From: Gnetum montanum
Lineage: Eukaryota > Streptophyta > Gnetopsida > Gnetales > Gnetaceae
Reading direction: 5' to 3'
NCBI GenBank assembly: GCA_015680685.1
Contig: MNCI01030331.1
Span: 27,042 to 51,680 of the forward strand
DNA: 24,639 nt
Both the position numbers and the translations under genes were made by a program. Below, piece after piece: positions 1 through 8,810 of this stretch. Every line of letters starts with the position of its first letter. Positions within the stretch are counted from its first letter, which is position 1. The notes under the pieces were generated by a model. That model was not told where the DNA came from. It saw only the letters and a program-made list of their open reading frames with translations, and made no database searches.

Positions 1-520
1 TCATTAAGGAAAAAAATACAAAAACTAACTTTGACCCTTTGGTTATTGCAAATGATGCCAAAATGAATGCCTAAGGTTAAAGTTCTTTTGCAAGGAAAGG
101 AAATGAGGCCAAGAGAAGGACATAATCATGGAAAAATAGTAGACACAAGAATTAAAGCTCAAACATCACATGTTCATTGGCTAGAAATACATGGACTTAT
201 GGAAATAAATTTTAGTTCATCCTTTAAAAGTTCTACATAAAAATAAAAATGCCAACATAATAATCAAGGTTGGGAAAACTACGACTACTAGCAACAACAT
301 AAAGATTCATCATCAACTAATTTTTAAAAAAATCTAAAATTTTATAAACTTTGATGTGTATCTATTTTTTTTTTTCATTTTGTAACACATATACTTGAAT
401 AAATTTGTAATGTACCATTCAAGTTTTATAATGTTAGTCAATCTCGTCTTGGTTACCCCATAGTTTTTGTAATAAAAATTTGTCTATTTATACAACTTAA
501 TAACAAGTTTTTAGGGATTC
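1..520. other. Unassigned A+T-rich left edge
   Basis: No gene is recognised here. A short open frame of about 58 codons starts at the ATG at 67 on the + strand and runs to about 240, with no recognisable domain. It may be the tail of a retroelement coding region lying upstream of the LTR that starts at 530. The rest is A/T-rich and includes a T-run near 366-376. Confidence 0.4.
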
Positions 521-529
521 AAGGGGTTA

Positions 530-1410
530 TGATGAAGCATCATTTGTTAAGTGTATCAATCAATTAAAATATCATATGTCCTACATCATAATTACATTTA
601 TGCACCTTAGTTGGGTACGACATCTCATTTACTACGTTATAGTTGTGTTAATACATATGTATCAACATAGCCTCATTGATGCACCTATATCAACAAAGCC
701 TAAAATGCATCAACACATGTGTTAAACACAATCTCATTATTTACCTATAAATATGCAAGCATCAACCACATATTTAGGACCATTGGGTTAGTAATGTAGC
801 TAAAGTCTTATAGTTTTCTTATATAATCTTAACAAATAATTAGTGATTTCCTTAAGCATGGATTTGAGTTAATTGTATGACATATTATTCAAGTGGTATT
901 ATACCTCAACATAATCTATGACTAATAATAAGATCAAGAAAGATAGATATTCACTACAACAATTTGACTTAGAATAGATTAACTTTTAATACAATTTAAT
1001 TTCTATATACTTAGTTAATATTTACATTTCTATGTACATTAATCATTGACAGAATGAATGTGATCATTTCTAAGAATAAACATGTATTTACTTGGTAGTC
1101 CTAGCAGCACTATTATATGGTTCATTGAGTACCATAACACTTGGTAAACCCAATAGTGGATACATGAGTTTAAGACATGTACAATTAGTTAGGAACAAAT
1201 ACTTATCACCCTTAGGCTAGCTTAAGATTTAATTATATTGTTAATTACATAAAATACATTATTTTTATATTATTGATTAGTTAAGTTCAATGCCCAAATA
1301 ACACATATGGATAACTTTAAACAAAACCATAAATGATAGAGCTATAAGTAGTTTAAGTGAAAAGATAGTAGCTTGCAATGAACACTTAATGATCTTGGTA
1401 CCACACTAGT
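530..1410 (+). mobile_element. Old gypsy-family LTR, + orientation (third copy of the 15.5/20.3-kb LTR)
   Basis: Read on the + strand, this stretch aligns with the reverse complement of the LTR at 15,462-16,304. It opens with TGATGAAGCATCA, identical to the start of that LTR, directly after a purine-rich AAGGGGTTA that could be a decayed polypurine tract. Further shared landmarks in the same order are a TATAAATA box (746-753), a segment reading GTAGCTAAAGTCTTATAG, TTAGTTAATATTTACATTTC, and the tail ending in CCACACTAGT near 1410. It is much more diverged than the other two copies. Similarity to the 15.5-kb copy seems to continue to about 1490 (a shared GTTGGGCAT), so the right border is uncertain. 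No partner LTR in this orientation is visible, so it is either a solo LTR or one end of an element cut by the window edge. Confidence 0.75.
746..753 (+). promoter_or_regulatory. TATA box of the old + strand LTR
   Basis: TATAAATA lies about 215 bases inside the LTR, at the position equivalent to the TATA boxes of the two - strand copies (16,127-16,134 and 20,988-20,995). Conservation of the box and the sequence after it across three copies supports it as the former LTR promoter. Confidence 0.6.
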
Positions 1411-2379
1411 CTCATCTATGGAATTTGACTAGATTGCACATGAACATTTGTCATCTATATTGTTGGGCATTGGGAACTATTTCCATTCATTATTAAGAAA
1501 ATTATTTAATCAAAGCATGTTTATTACTCTAGTTGTTTGGCTCCTTTTAAGACTTATTATTATAGAATTGATCATATTACTTGTTAATATCTTTGGTCTA
1601 TTAAATAACATAAAAAAGTTTTTTTTTCTAGACTTGTTTAGGATATTTACACTAGTACAAGAAATATGGAGGACTTGGCCTCATTAATTGTTATAACCTA
1701 GAAATTTCTCTTAGAGAAAAATGGATTGCAAAGTGCATTATTGGAGATGATGTTTGGATTCTCCTTTTAAAAAAATAAACTTATGTAAGGAAAATGGAAG
1801 AATGATAATAGTTGATGTTCTAATAAGTTTATTCATTGTCTTCATTTTCCTTAGGTCATTTCTATTTCTCATTTTCTAGTTCTTAAAAAAATTTATAAGA
1901 CATGGTGCAAGCTTTGTAAATATTGGAAGTATAATCATATTATAGTTTTAGTAGATACGCTTAAGCAAATTATCCCATTATGGATTTCTTTTAATAGAGC
2001 TTATGCTACCAATGCATCTAGATTATGTACCTCTTAGAGCTAATTTGGTATCACTATAGTTTCTTATCTACTTATGCATGATAGATGGATTACTTAGAAT
2101 GAAGCTTCTAGCCTTCATGGTTTGAATAGAAATAGAAATAAAATTTTAAAAAATTAATTTCTAATTTAGAAATTTTATTTAAAAGTTGACAATAATTTAC
2201 TTCAAATTTTTCTAGATATATATTGAAATGATGGTAGATATGTTTTTCATTTTAATTCAAAAGTTTCTTATTAAAATATTACAAAGAATAATTTTATGCA
2301 TAAAAAATTTAATAAGACTTAGAAAATGCACTTATCATTGCAGTGTTGGATAATAATAATGAAAGATATTTGCAAAACT
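1411..2379 (+). other. A/T-rich stretch, possible upstream part of a LINE remnant
   Basis: No confident gene. A 79-codon open frame at 1448-1687 encodes a leucine/isoleucine/phenylalanine-rich hydrophobic peptide. That is expected by chance in T-rich DNA, so it is not called as a gene. The part after about 1900 may be the degraded reverse-transcriptase end of the LINE-like remnant that follows, but I see no catalytic motif. Confidence 0.25.
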
Positions 2380-2560
2380 TCTACATTTTTTTCAATTCAT
2401 ATTTTTCATGGTCTCTTATTCATCAAGATCTTCCTATTAGTACTTTCTCAAAAATATGAGAAATTTTTCTCCTTAATGTCCTCTTTGTAGAAGTGAAGAC
2501 TCATTTTCTCATATTTTTTTGAGTGTCCTATTTCATAGCATGCTTGAAAATGGACATAAA
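2380..2560 (+). pseudogene. LINE-type reverse transcriptase zinc-finger (zf-RVT-like) remnant
   Basis: In the + frame beginning at 2477 the translation reads CPLCRSEDSFSHIF, and after a one-base shift in the T-run at 2514-2520 it continues FECPIS. The pattern CPLC...(S/T)H(I/L)FFECP is typical of the zinc-binding domain found after the reverse transcriptase of plant L1-like LINEs (the zf-RVT family, seen there and in related host pseudogenes). The stretch just before it, with a W and a hydrophobic run, would fit the family's usual lead-in. The frame is broken by stops on both sides and by the homopolymer shift, so it is dead. The rest of the element could not be traced. A chance match is possible but unlikely given the cysteine spacing. 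Confidence 0.55.
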
Positions 2561-3263
2561 GAATTCATAACATCTTTTAACTAAGAATCAATGAAGTCAT
2601 TCTTAGCTTGTTCTCTAGCTTATTTGGAAGCTTTGGTATGCAATTATTTTTCACCAACAATTGAATAACTATAAAAGTTTTTTAGTAGTCAAATACTAAA
2701 TTCTCAAAGATGCTATTTTTCAACTACAACTTAAAGTACAAAATTCATCCACGAAAGCTAAATAATTAATTTATTTTTCTTAGTATTCATTTTTTTTTTT
2801 GGAGGTTCAAGGGTAAAAGGATTTCACCTTTTGTTTTTATTTGTTGTTTATATCTAATCGATGTTTTCTTTTGTCTTTAGAGAGAGGTTTCTCCTTCTCT
2901 TTATAAGAAAACCTTTAGTAAGAAGTGAACAACCATAAGGGTGCTTTTAGTAAGGCCCTTTTCCTACCCAAAAATTGATCTTTTTAGGAATGGTTGTAAA
3001 AACATAAAGAGGCATTTCCAAACCCATTGAACTTTTTCTTTAGACTCCTCCCAAAAGAAATATAAATATTCTTTTTGTTTAGAGAACAATAGACCTTTGA
3101 TAATTAGTTTTTTTAGAAATTATTTGTCTAATATTAAATTTTTTACTGTCAACATTTACAAATTTTAGTTGATGTACTTATAACTAGAGTCATTCTTCTC
3201 TAGTATAATTTTATATTAAATTAAAAAAATTTCATAATATAGGCATGACCATGGTGCAGGGGG
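2561..3263. other. Unassigned A/T-rich spacer
   Basis: I see no gene, RNA or repeat structure here beyond short T- and A-runs, for example near 2790. It separates the LINE-like remnant from the LTR beginning at 3264. Confidence 0.4.
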
Positions 3264-3714
3264 TGTTGCACCATAATAGACCCCAATAGAATCCAATCCA
3301 CAACTTCCAAGCAGATCTAGCTTATAAAATAAGAATAACATAATAAAATAGAGAAAATCTCCCTTAGATAAAGATAATTCTTAAAATACATCAAATATGA
3401 GGAGCCAAGCTCAACTGATAACTCTCCCAAGGATCTTAGAGGCCACACTTGTCCTCCCGTAATCCTCAATTGCTCACAATGGAGCCCAAGCTCAAGAAAA
3501 GACACTTATAAGAGATTCTCCTAATATCTCCTAAGTGCTCTCCCTTGCCTCTCACTCAACTTCCTTGCACGAGCTCTCTTCTTGTACAAGTTCTCTTCCC
3601 TTAAGAGCTCCATCTCTTGTCCTCTATTAAGATGTTTGGCCTTTAGCATTTGCACTTAGGTCCTTGGCACTTTAGCACTTGGCATTGCAACCTTACAATG
3701 ATGAATTACATCAA

Positions 3715-3722
3715 TATTTATA
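3715..3722 (-). promoter_or_regulatory. TATA box of LTR A
   Basis: On the - strand the context is GCTTATAAATATTG. It lies about 540 bases from the proposed LTR start and about 180 bases downstream of the AGACATCT cluster, a normal arrangement for U3 enhancer and core promoter. Confidence 0.5.
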
Positions 3723-3899
3723 AGCAACTAGAAGGTAAAATCCCTAGAAACCTTTTCTCAACTTGACATTTTTTAGATGATTTTTCAAGTCTTCTCACCT
3801 TCTCTTTGGCTATTTTTATCTTTCTTTGGCTATTTCCCAAATTGGAATGGAGTTTTCAAAAGTTTCCCCATGTGTCTAGGTCATTTCTAGGTTTTTTGG

Positions 3900-4037
3900 G
3901 ATGTCTACTATGAAAGCCCTCCTTTCAAGATAGACATCTGTTGTTTTTGGTAGACATCTTCTGTGGACTGAAGACATCTACACTTTAGGGGAGACATCTT
4001 TGGAAAGACATCTATCTTTTTGGGTAGACATCTATTT
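3900..4037 (-). repeat. AGACATCT/AGATGTCT motif cluster in U3 of LTR A
   Basis: The octamer AGACATCT (AGATGTCT on the - strand), or a close variant, appears about seven times in roughly 140 bases, spaced about 15-25 bases apart with differing spacers. Because the spacers differ while the octamer is kept, this looks more like a binding-site array than a simple tandem repeat. Position upstream of the TATA box suggests an enhancer-like role, which is inference. Confidence 0.6.
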
Positions 4038-4257
4038 TGAAGGTGCCAAAAATAGAAATGCTTGTTTTGATGTTGAGAGTTTTTGTATGCCTCCCAACAT
4101 ATTCCCATAGATCCTGGAACCTCCTAAACTCATCAAAATAAGCCAAAAACACCTCCAAACATGACAAAACATCCAAGAATCATGCTCAAAAAAATCATCA
4201 CAAATAGACACATATTATGTAGGGTAGAGCAAGGGAATCAAAAGAGTTGTCCCTACA

Positions 4258-4271
4258 CTAGCTCTTCCACC
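4258..4271 (-). other. Polypurine tract candidate of LTR A
   Basis: GGTGGAAGAGCTAG on the - strand sits immediately before the proposed TG start of LTR A. Purine-rich sequence at this place is where plus-strand priming occurs in LTR retrotransposons. Confidence 0.4.
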
Positions 4272-4281
4272 TATAGAAATG

Positions 4282-4638
4282 TCATGCTTCATCATCTTTT
4301 AGAAGTTGGAAGGCACCATGACCCCATGACTTAAGGACATCACAATAATCATGATACAATGCATTACAAACATGATGATAAATATTAGTGGAGGTTTTGG
4401 TTTTGAGCTTTCCTTCCTCATGGGGACATGTCTTCATGCCCCACCATGCTTCCTTCATCTGATCTTCTCCTTGGAATGCTGCCCTTGCATCCCAATGATG
4501 GCACAAACATATAACAAATAAATAATAAGAATAAGAAAAAGGATTAGGATTTCTTAATTCAAAATCCTTTCTTCTTTTCTTTTTCCTCTTCTTCACCTTC
4601 TTATTCTTGGTATTTGGAAGACTACCATTTAGCTTCAT
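4282..4638 (-). CDS. Hypothetical 118-residue lysine-rich open frame beside LTR A
   Basis: An uninterrupted frame of 118 codons from an ATG at 4638 to a stop at 4282 is the longest open frame in the A/T-rich part of the window. Residues about 10-24 are strongly basic (KNKKVKKRKKKRRK) and resemble a nuclear-localisation or nucleic-acid-binding patch. The rest contains several Cys/His and Trp residues (CLCHHW near residue 44, WWGM near 65) without a spacing I can assign to a known finger. It ends 11 bases before the purine tract of LTR A on the same strand. If real it would be an accessory or 3'-terminal frame of that retroelement. I do not recognise the family, and it may be a chance frame. 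Confidence 0.25.
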   Translation of the reverse strand: MKLNGSLPNTKNKKVKKRKKKRRKDFELRNPNPFSYSYYLFVICLCHHWDARAAFQGEDQMKEAWWGMKTCPHEEGKLKTKTSTNIYHHVCNALYHDYCDVLKSWGHGAFQLLKDDEA

Positions 4639-4799
4639 TTCATCCCCACCATGTAGATTGCCTTATGCTACAATTCCATTTTACAACAAAGATAATCAAA
4701 GCCATCAACACACTTCACAAATTTATCATTACTATAATCAATAGCAAGCATCTCCAAATTCTATAAAATCATATCATTATCAATGCCTTCATTTACATC

Positions 4800-5342
4800 A
4801 GGCATGGTGGGGTAGTGAGGTCGTATGGTCATAGTCCCTAGGATGCTATGGACGTGGTGTTGATAGACATAAAGGAGCTAAAGCTTGCTGGGTGGATGGT
4901 TGCTACGCTGTGTGGGTGAGAGTTGCAAGTGTCACACTTAGGTGTAGGAGTGAAGCAAGTGCTGAGGAGTGCCCTAATGTCGAGATTTTCTGCTCATCAA
5001 CATTTTGTTCACCAATCTTCTGCCAAAGCCAACTACAAAAGCCAACCCTTAGAGAGCCAATTACTAGGATATTTATAGAGCCAAGGTTGTTAGGAGACAT
5101 GGGTTGAATGCCATGTGTCATGGGTCCCATATAGCATGGGTGTGAATGCATCATGCTGACCTACTACACTTAGAATGTCAAGCTCAATGGTGATATGCTT
5201 GACAGGACAAGAACAGGGACTAAAAATCTACCAAACTATGACCATATTTGCCAAACCACATGTGCCAAAGTCTGAAGAACTACCATGTACCTAGAAGATG
5301 CCCAAAACAAATGAAATTTGGAGACTACACTCAGGGACTACA
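4800..5342 (-). mobile_element. LTR B, about 0.54 kb, - orientation
   Basis: On the - strand a clean purine tract, GAAGAGGGGGGAAGA, is followed directly by TGTAGTCCCTGAG at 5342. A TATA box lies at 5070-5077 (CTCTATAAATATCC). The far end is uncertain and lies near 4800. The purine tract makes this a 3' LTR, so the body of its element should lie to the right. That body would include the palindromic tandem array at 5525-6370 and possibly the copia RNase H remnant at 6780-7430. No second copy is seen. Confidence 0.55.
5070..5077 (-). promoter_or_regulatory. TATA box of LTR B
   Basis: TATAAATA on the - strand, about 265 bases inside LTR B, in the context GGCTCTATAAATATCC. It fits the core promoter of the LTR. 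Confidence 0.5.
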
Positions 5343-5358
5343 TCTTCCCCCCTCTTCT
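5343..5358 (-). other. Polypurine tract before LTR B
   Basis: The - strand sequence AGAAGAGGGGGGAAGA ends exactly where the TG of LTR B begins. It is one of the clearest polypurine tracts in the window. Confidence 0.6.
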
Positions 5359-5524
5359 GAGTAGGGTCAAGTGTAGAGACAATTTTGGGGATCAACAGGG
5401 GGTGCAAAATCAAAGGAAACTACTGATCTTAGTTGCTTTAGTGATGCTAGAGCTGAAATGAAGGTTGATGCTAAGTTCTGGGAGCTTTTGGAGGCATTTG
5501 GAGGCATTTTCCAAGTGTTACATA

Positions 5525-6370
5525 GTCTACGCTGCCCAGCATCATGAAGCGTAGTGTGAACACTTAGAAAAATTTTGCAGTTTTGGCCTACTATGCTATC
5601 TATGCTACACAGCATAGTATGGTGTAGTAGCTATTTTCCAATGAATCTTATCAAAATTAAAAATGCCACTCTGGAATGTGGAAAGATAGGCAACTCCAAC
5701 AACTAGAAAGTGCATCTTCCATGTCAAGATGCCCTGATACCTCCTGATTCCATACATAGAAAATTTTTGATTGTAGAACCTCTACTATGTTGTCTACACT
5801 ATGCAGTGTAGTAGAGCATGGCACCAATTTTGGATGAATTTTGACAACACTTACAATGTTTTTTCATAGGATGTTAATCACACTCTAAGGGTAAAGTAGG
5901 ATAGGCAACTTTGGACATTGAATAATTGTGAAAAGCACCTTCTATGTCTGGTCCAATACTTAGGTAAATTTAAGTCTTGAAGAGCCTACTACACTATCTA
6001 TGTTATGTAGCATAGCAAAGCATAGTAGGTCCAAAGATAGAAAATTTTCCGAACTATTTTTTGCCATCCTGAGCATCTTTGACAACTCCTAGCTTGGCAC
6101 TTAGGTGGATTGGCAATTGGGACATGTGTCAAGTTGGACATGCTAAAGAACGTATCAAGCTTGATAGCCTAGAAGATAGAAAATTTTCCAAAGTGTTGAG
6201 TCCATCCTTAGTGCCCTTTGTTCTACTTTCAACTCAAGATTTGTGCAAACTGGCCTTCAAAATGGGTGCTACGTTGACTATGTTGGGGAGTGTAGCAAGT
6301 AGACTTAGAAACAATTTTGCAAATGTTAGGACTTCCAAGGTGCCATGTTGTCTACACTGCATAGCATAGC
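5525..6370. repeat. Diverged tandem array of ~200-bp units with imperfect palindromes
   Basis: Palindromic cores recur at about 5525, 5590, 5785, 5985 and 6350, with the middle ones about 200 bases apart. Each core is built from CTACTA, ATGCT/AGCAT and TAGTAG. At 5590 CTACTA pairs with a TAGTAG about 40 bases later; at 5785 CTACACT pairs with AGTGTAG; at 5985 CCTACTA pairs with TAGTAGG. The DNA between cores also repeats, including GATAGGCAACT, a segment like AAGTGCATCTTCCATGTC, and ACTTAGAAAAATTTTGCA. The array lies just inside the polypurine tract of LTR B, where plant LTR retrotransposons are known to carry tandem repeats in a variable 3' untranslated region. Confidence 0.7.
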
Positions 6371-6779
6371 ATCAAACTTAGAAAAAATTTTATCTAAGTT
6401 TTTACACTTAGACAGATTTGATGTTGAGTCGTAGGAGCCCAAAATTAGTGGTGTTTCAATGATCCCTATGAGGGAATGTGTGAGTCCATAGGATGTGGAT
6501 CAAAGGATTTAGCAAACTTAGCATGAACACCTAGTTCTTCTACTATGTCTTGAAGTACCCTACTTCCCTACAATACATACCTACCTACTCCCCCTAAAAA
6601 GAAGCTTATTAGTTTATAAGAAATCCTTAAACTAGTACTAGGAGTTTTAGTATCTCATGTATGTCTTGGTAAAGTACTTACATCCAGCAATGTTCTTAGA
6701 TGTAGAAATATTTCTTTATTAAAAGCTTTGGTAAAAATGTCTTCTATCTATTCTTTTGAATAAGATTATGATAATTTTA

Positions 6780-7430
6780 CTATTTTCAATTCTACCTACT
6801 ATCTATGTTAATGATATTTAATCTTGATGTGTTCGATTTTACCATAAAAAGCTGGATTTTTTGAAATAGAGGTAGTAGCATTATTATCACAATGAATGAT
6901 TATTGGGTCAGAGAATGTGATACCAAGAAGTTTTAATAATTTCCTCATCCAAGGATCTATGTGGAGTAGTGTGAGGCTAGAACATATTATTCTTTAGCTG
7001 ATGATAAAGCTGCAAAATTTTGCTTCTTGCTCAACCATGATACTAGTCTATTATTAAGAAAATGATAGTTTCCACTAGAATATTTTTTATCTTTATTTCC
7101 TACCCAATATGTATTTGTATATGCTTATAATTCAAAAATTTTAATTTTCAAATACCAAATTCCATTATTGGCTATGCATTTCAAGTAATGTAAAATCCTT
7201 TTAGTTGCTACCAAGTATGATTCTTTAGGTTCTCATTGATATCTAGAAATTAAGCTAACTACAAAAGCTATATTAGGTATGATGGCTATAGCATCATGTA
7301 GGCTTCCCACCATTAATTTGCACATATGCAGAGGGAGCTTGTACCTCCTCTGTAGGTAACCAATGTAGGGGAAGTCTTTTAAGACTTTTTCCAAAAGATA
7401 TGCAACAAGACTTTCCACTTCAACACCCAT
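6780..7430 (-). pseudogene. Ty1/copia reverse transcriptase end plus RNase H remnant, copy 1
   Basis: On the - strand, translation from 7430 downward gives the end of copia reverse transcriptase, with VGSLHDAIAIIPNIAF and VSLISRYQ. These match the family pattern GSLMYA..TRPDIA(Y/F)AV..(V/L)SRY. After an in-frame stop the frame goes on through SYLVATKRILHYLK, a W-containing segment and LVSWLSKKQN. It then reads HCDNNATTSISKNPAF, matching the copia RNase H pattern CDNxSAIxLxKNPxxHxRxKHI. Several stops and shifts break it, so it is inactive. The RNase H reads toward LTR B, so both could belong to one element. Identification as copia rather than gypsy rests on the RT-RNase H-stop order and these motifs. 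Confidence 0.8.
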
Positions 7431-8242
7431 AGCTGAAAATGAGCAAGAAGTGGACTATTCATTTTAGAGTATAGAAAAGTATCAAAGGTAAAAGTATGAG
7501 TTGATTTTGGTCAAGATATCTTTTAGATATTTCATCTTGTGATGTATTTCTTTGTGATGGTATTTAAAATTAACATGGCTATATACTAATTGCTTAGTTA
7601 TATTGCTTTGCTCTTTCTTGTTGGATAGGCATGTCTATACTCGCCTTGTCATATACTTTACATGATTTATCCTTTTATTGATGTTTCAAAAGTAGGATAA
7701 TTTTGGATGATTATAGAATCATAAGACATGTTACTTTATCTTCAAGGGTCAAAATTTAGACATGACTAATCGATTATTGGTTTAGAGACATGTTACTTTA
7801 TCTTCAAGGGTCAAAATTTGGACTTTAACCTTTATTTTAATTCTCTTGAACATAAATTGAAAGGCTTAGATTAGTTATGGATCTTTAAAGAGGGAAACTC
7901 TTTAATGGAATTTTATTTGGCAACCTTATGAATCAGTGTGCTCATAAATGTATATATCTCTATGGTACTATTGTCCACTATGAATATATCTTCTTAGAGT
8001 ACTTAAGCCCTCTACTGCTAATATGACTTTCTAAAAATGATTGGTTGGTATCTTATATATTCTCAAAATGTAACACTTTTAACATTTTCTTAAAATACTA
8101 CTCTATAAATTCCTTATATATGTATATACTTGTTATTATACAATGTCATGTCTAAATCCTTGTACAGTTCTACTTGGATGGAAATCATGTGTTTCTTTGG
8201 TTTATCATGTTGCTCTACTCCACTCCTTTTTGATGATGTCCA
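7431..8242 (+). other. Non-copia part of the repeated block (copy 1)
   Basis: This part of the block does not read as copia pol on the - strand although reverse transcriptase should lie there. On the + strand the two copies share short hydrophobic frames, but stops abound and I recognise no domain. It ends at a + strand purine-rich motif near 8243, which suggests it is the 3' region of a + oriented element fused to the antisense copia piece. Confidence 0.35.
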
Positions 8243-8262
8243 AAAATGGGGGGAAGAGTTTT
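8243..8262 (+). other. + strand polypurine-tract-like motif (copy 1)
   Basis: AAAAATGGGGGGAAGAG follows CTCCTTTTTGATGATGTCC, a context resembling the 3' end of Sire/Maximus-type copia elements, where a GATGAxxxxAAAAGGGGGAG motif precedes the 3' LTR. The second copy has the decayed AAAAAGAGGAAGAGAG near 12,407-12,421. The lineage name is inference. Confidence 0.4.
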
Positions 8263-8271
8263 CTATGGTTT

Positions 8272-8350
8272 ATGGATAGTTTGATGATGTACTATGGACA
8301 TGGATAGTTTGATGATGTACTATGGACATGAACAGTTTGATGATGTACTA
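8272..8350 (+). repeat. 28-bp tandem repeat, 2.8 copies
   Basis: Two identical 28-base units (8272-8299 and 8300-8327, beginning ATGGATAGTTTGATGATG) are followed by a partial third with two changes (8328-8350). The equivalent place in copy 2 (about 12,435-12,485) has about 1.7 diverged units, so the expansion is specific to copy 1 and recent. Confidence 0.9.
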
Positions 8351-8625
8351 TATATCACTTTCTTTTGAGTTAGTCAGTCAGGCTTAAATTCAAATACTTG
8401 GGGTTTCATAGCATCTCTATTAGTTATTTATAGGATATTTTATAGATAATTAATGTTGGTACTACAACTAACATCAAATAGCATTGACTCACCACATTAG
8501 CTCATAGAAGTAGCCTTTAGAACCAGTTTTTAGTTCCACAAAGCTCTTCTAAAATAATTGCAGTGTTGATAGTTTTCTTTCACATATGCAAGCAAAGTTA
8601 AAAGCTCATTTTTTTAGTTTTCTAA

Positions 8626-8769
8626 TGTTGTTTTTTGAACATGGTTAAATACACTTAGAGGGGAGTGGATGAATCAAGCCCTTATAAAAAATTTAACTAT
8701 AACCAGAGATTAGTAGAAGACTAGTAGAAAATCCCAAATTAACTCAATACAGAAAAACAAAGAATAAAT

Positions 8770-8810
<41 letters not shown>

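Larger units (their letters stand above)
3264..4257 (-). mobile_element. LTR A, about 1 kb, - orientation
   Basis: Read on the - strand, the segment starts TGTAGGGACAAC directly after a purine-rich GGTGGAAGAGC (4261-4271) that can serve as polypurine tract. It ends GGTGCAACA at 3264. TG...CA ends, a TATAAATA box in the middle (3715-3722) and the adjoining purine tract make this a good LTR candidate, most likely a 3' LTR. A second copy is not seen in the window, so the borders rest on motifs alone. The upstream half (U3) holds an unusual cluster of AGACATCT motifs. Confidence 0.55.
6459..8350. repeat. Direct repeat block, copy 1 (1.9 kb)
   Basis: This block is colinear with 10,639-12,500. Both copies begin TGATCCCTATGAGG, carry an antisense copia RNase H remnant, share a central run with TTTTGGATGATTATAGAATC, and end just after CTCCTTTTTGATGATGTCC. 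The offset between copies is 4180 bases at the left, 4183 in the middle and 4165 at the right, so there are few net insertions. The flanking sequences differ, so this is not a simple tandem duplication of the whole interval. The shared composite structure means the parts were already joined before the two copies arose. Confidence 0.85.

Noticed and set aside
1448-1687. 79-codon + frame with a hydrophobic, membrane-like translation
   Set aside because: Leucine, isoleucine and phenylalanine runs are expected from random T-rich DNA; no domain and no supporting context.
3900-4037. CRISPR or ordinary microsatellite reading of the AGACATCT cluster
   Set aside because: The repeat word is only 8 bases with irregular 15-25 base spacing, more like a cluster of binding sites.
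4892-5154. Overlapping open frames on both strands (71 and 83 codons)
   Set aside because: They lie inside LTR B, overlap each other on opposite strands and show no domain.
6079-6369. 96-codon + frame
   Set aside because: It falls in the diverged palindromic tandem array; the reading frame is not kept between units.
5525-6370. CRISPR-like array
   Set aside because: The units are about 200 bases, diverged and without constant repeat/spacer lengths, and the setting is a plant retroelement.
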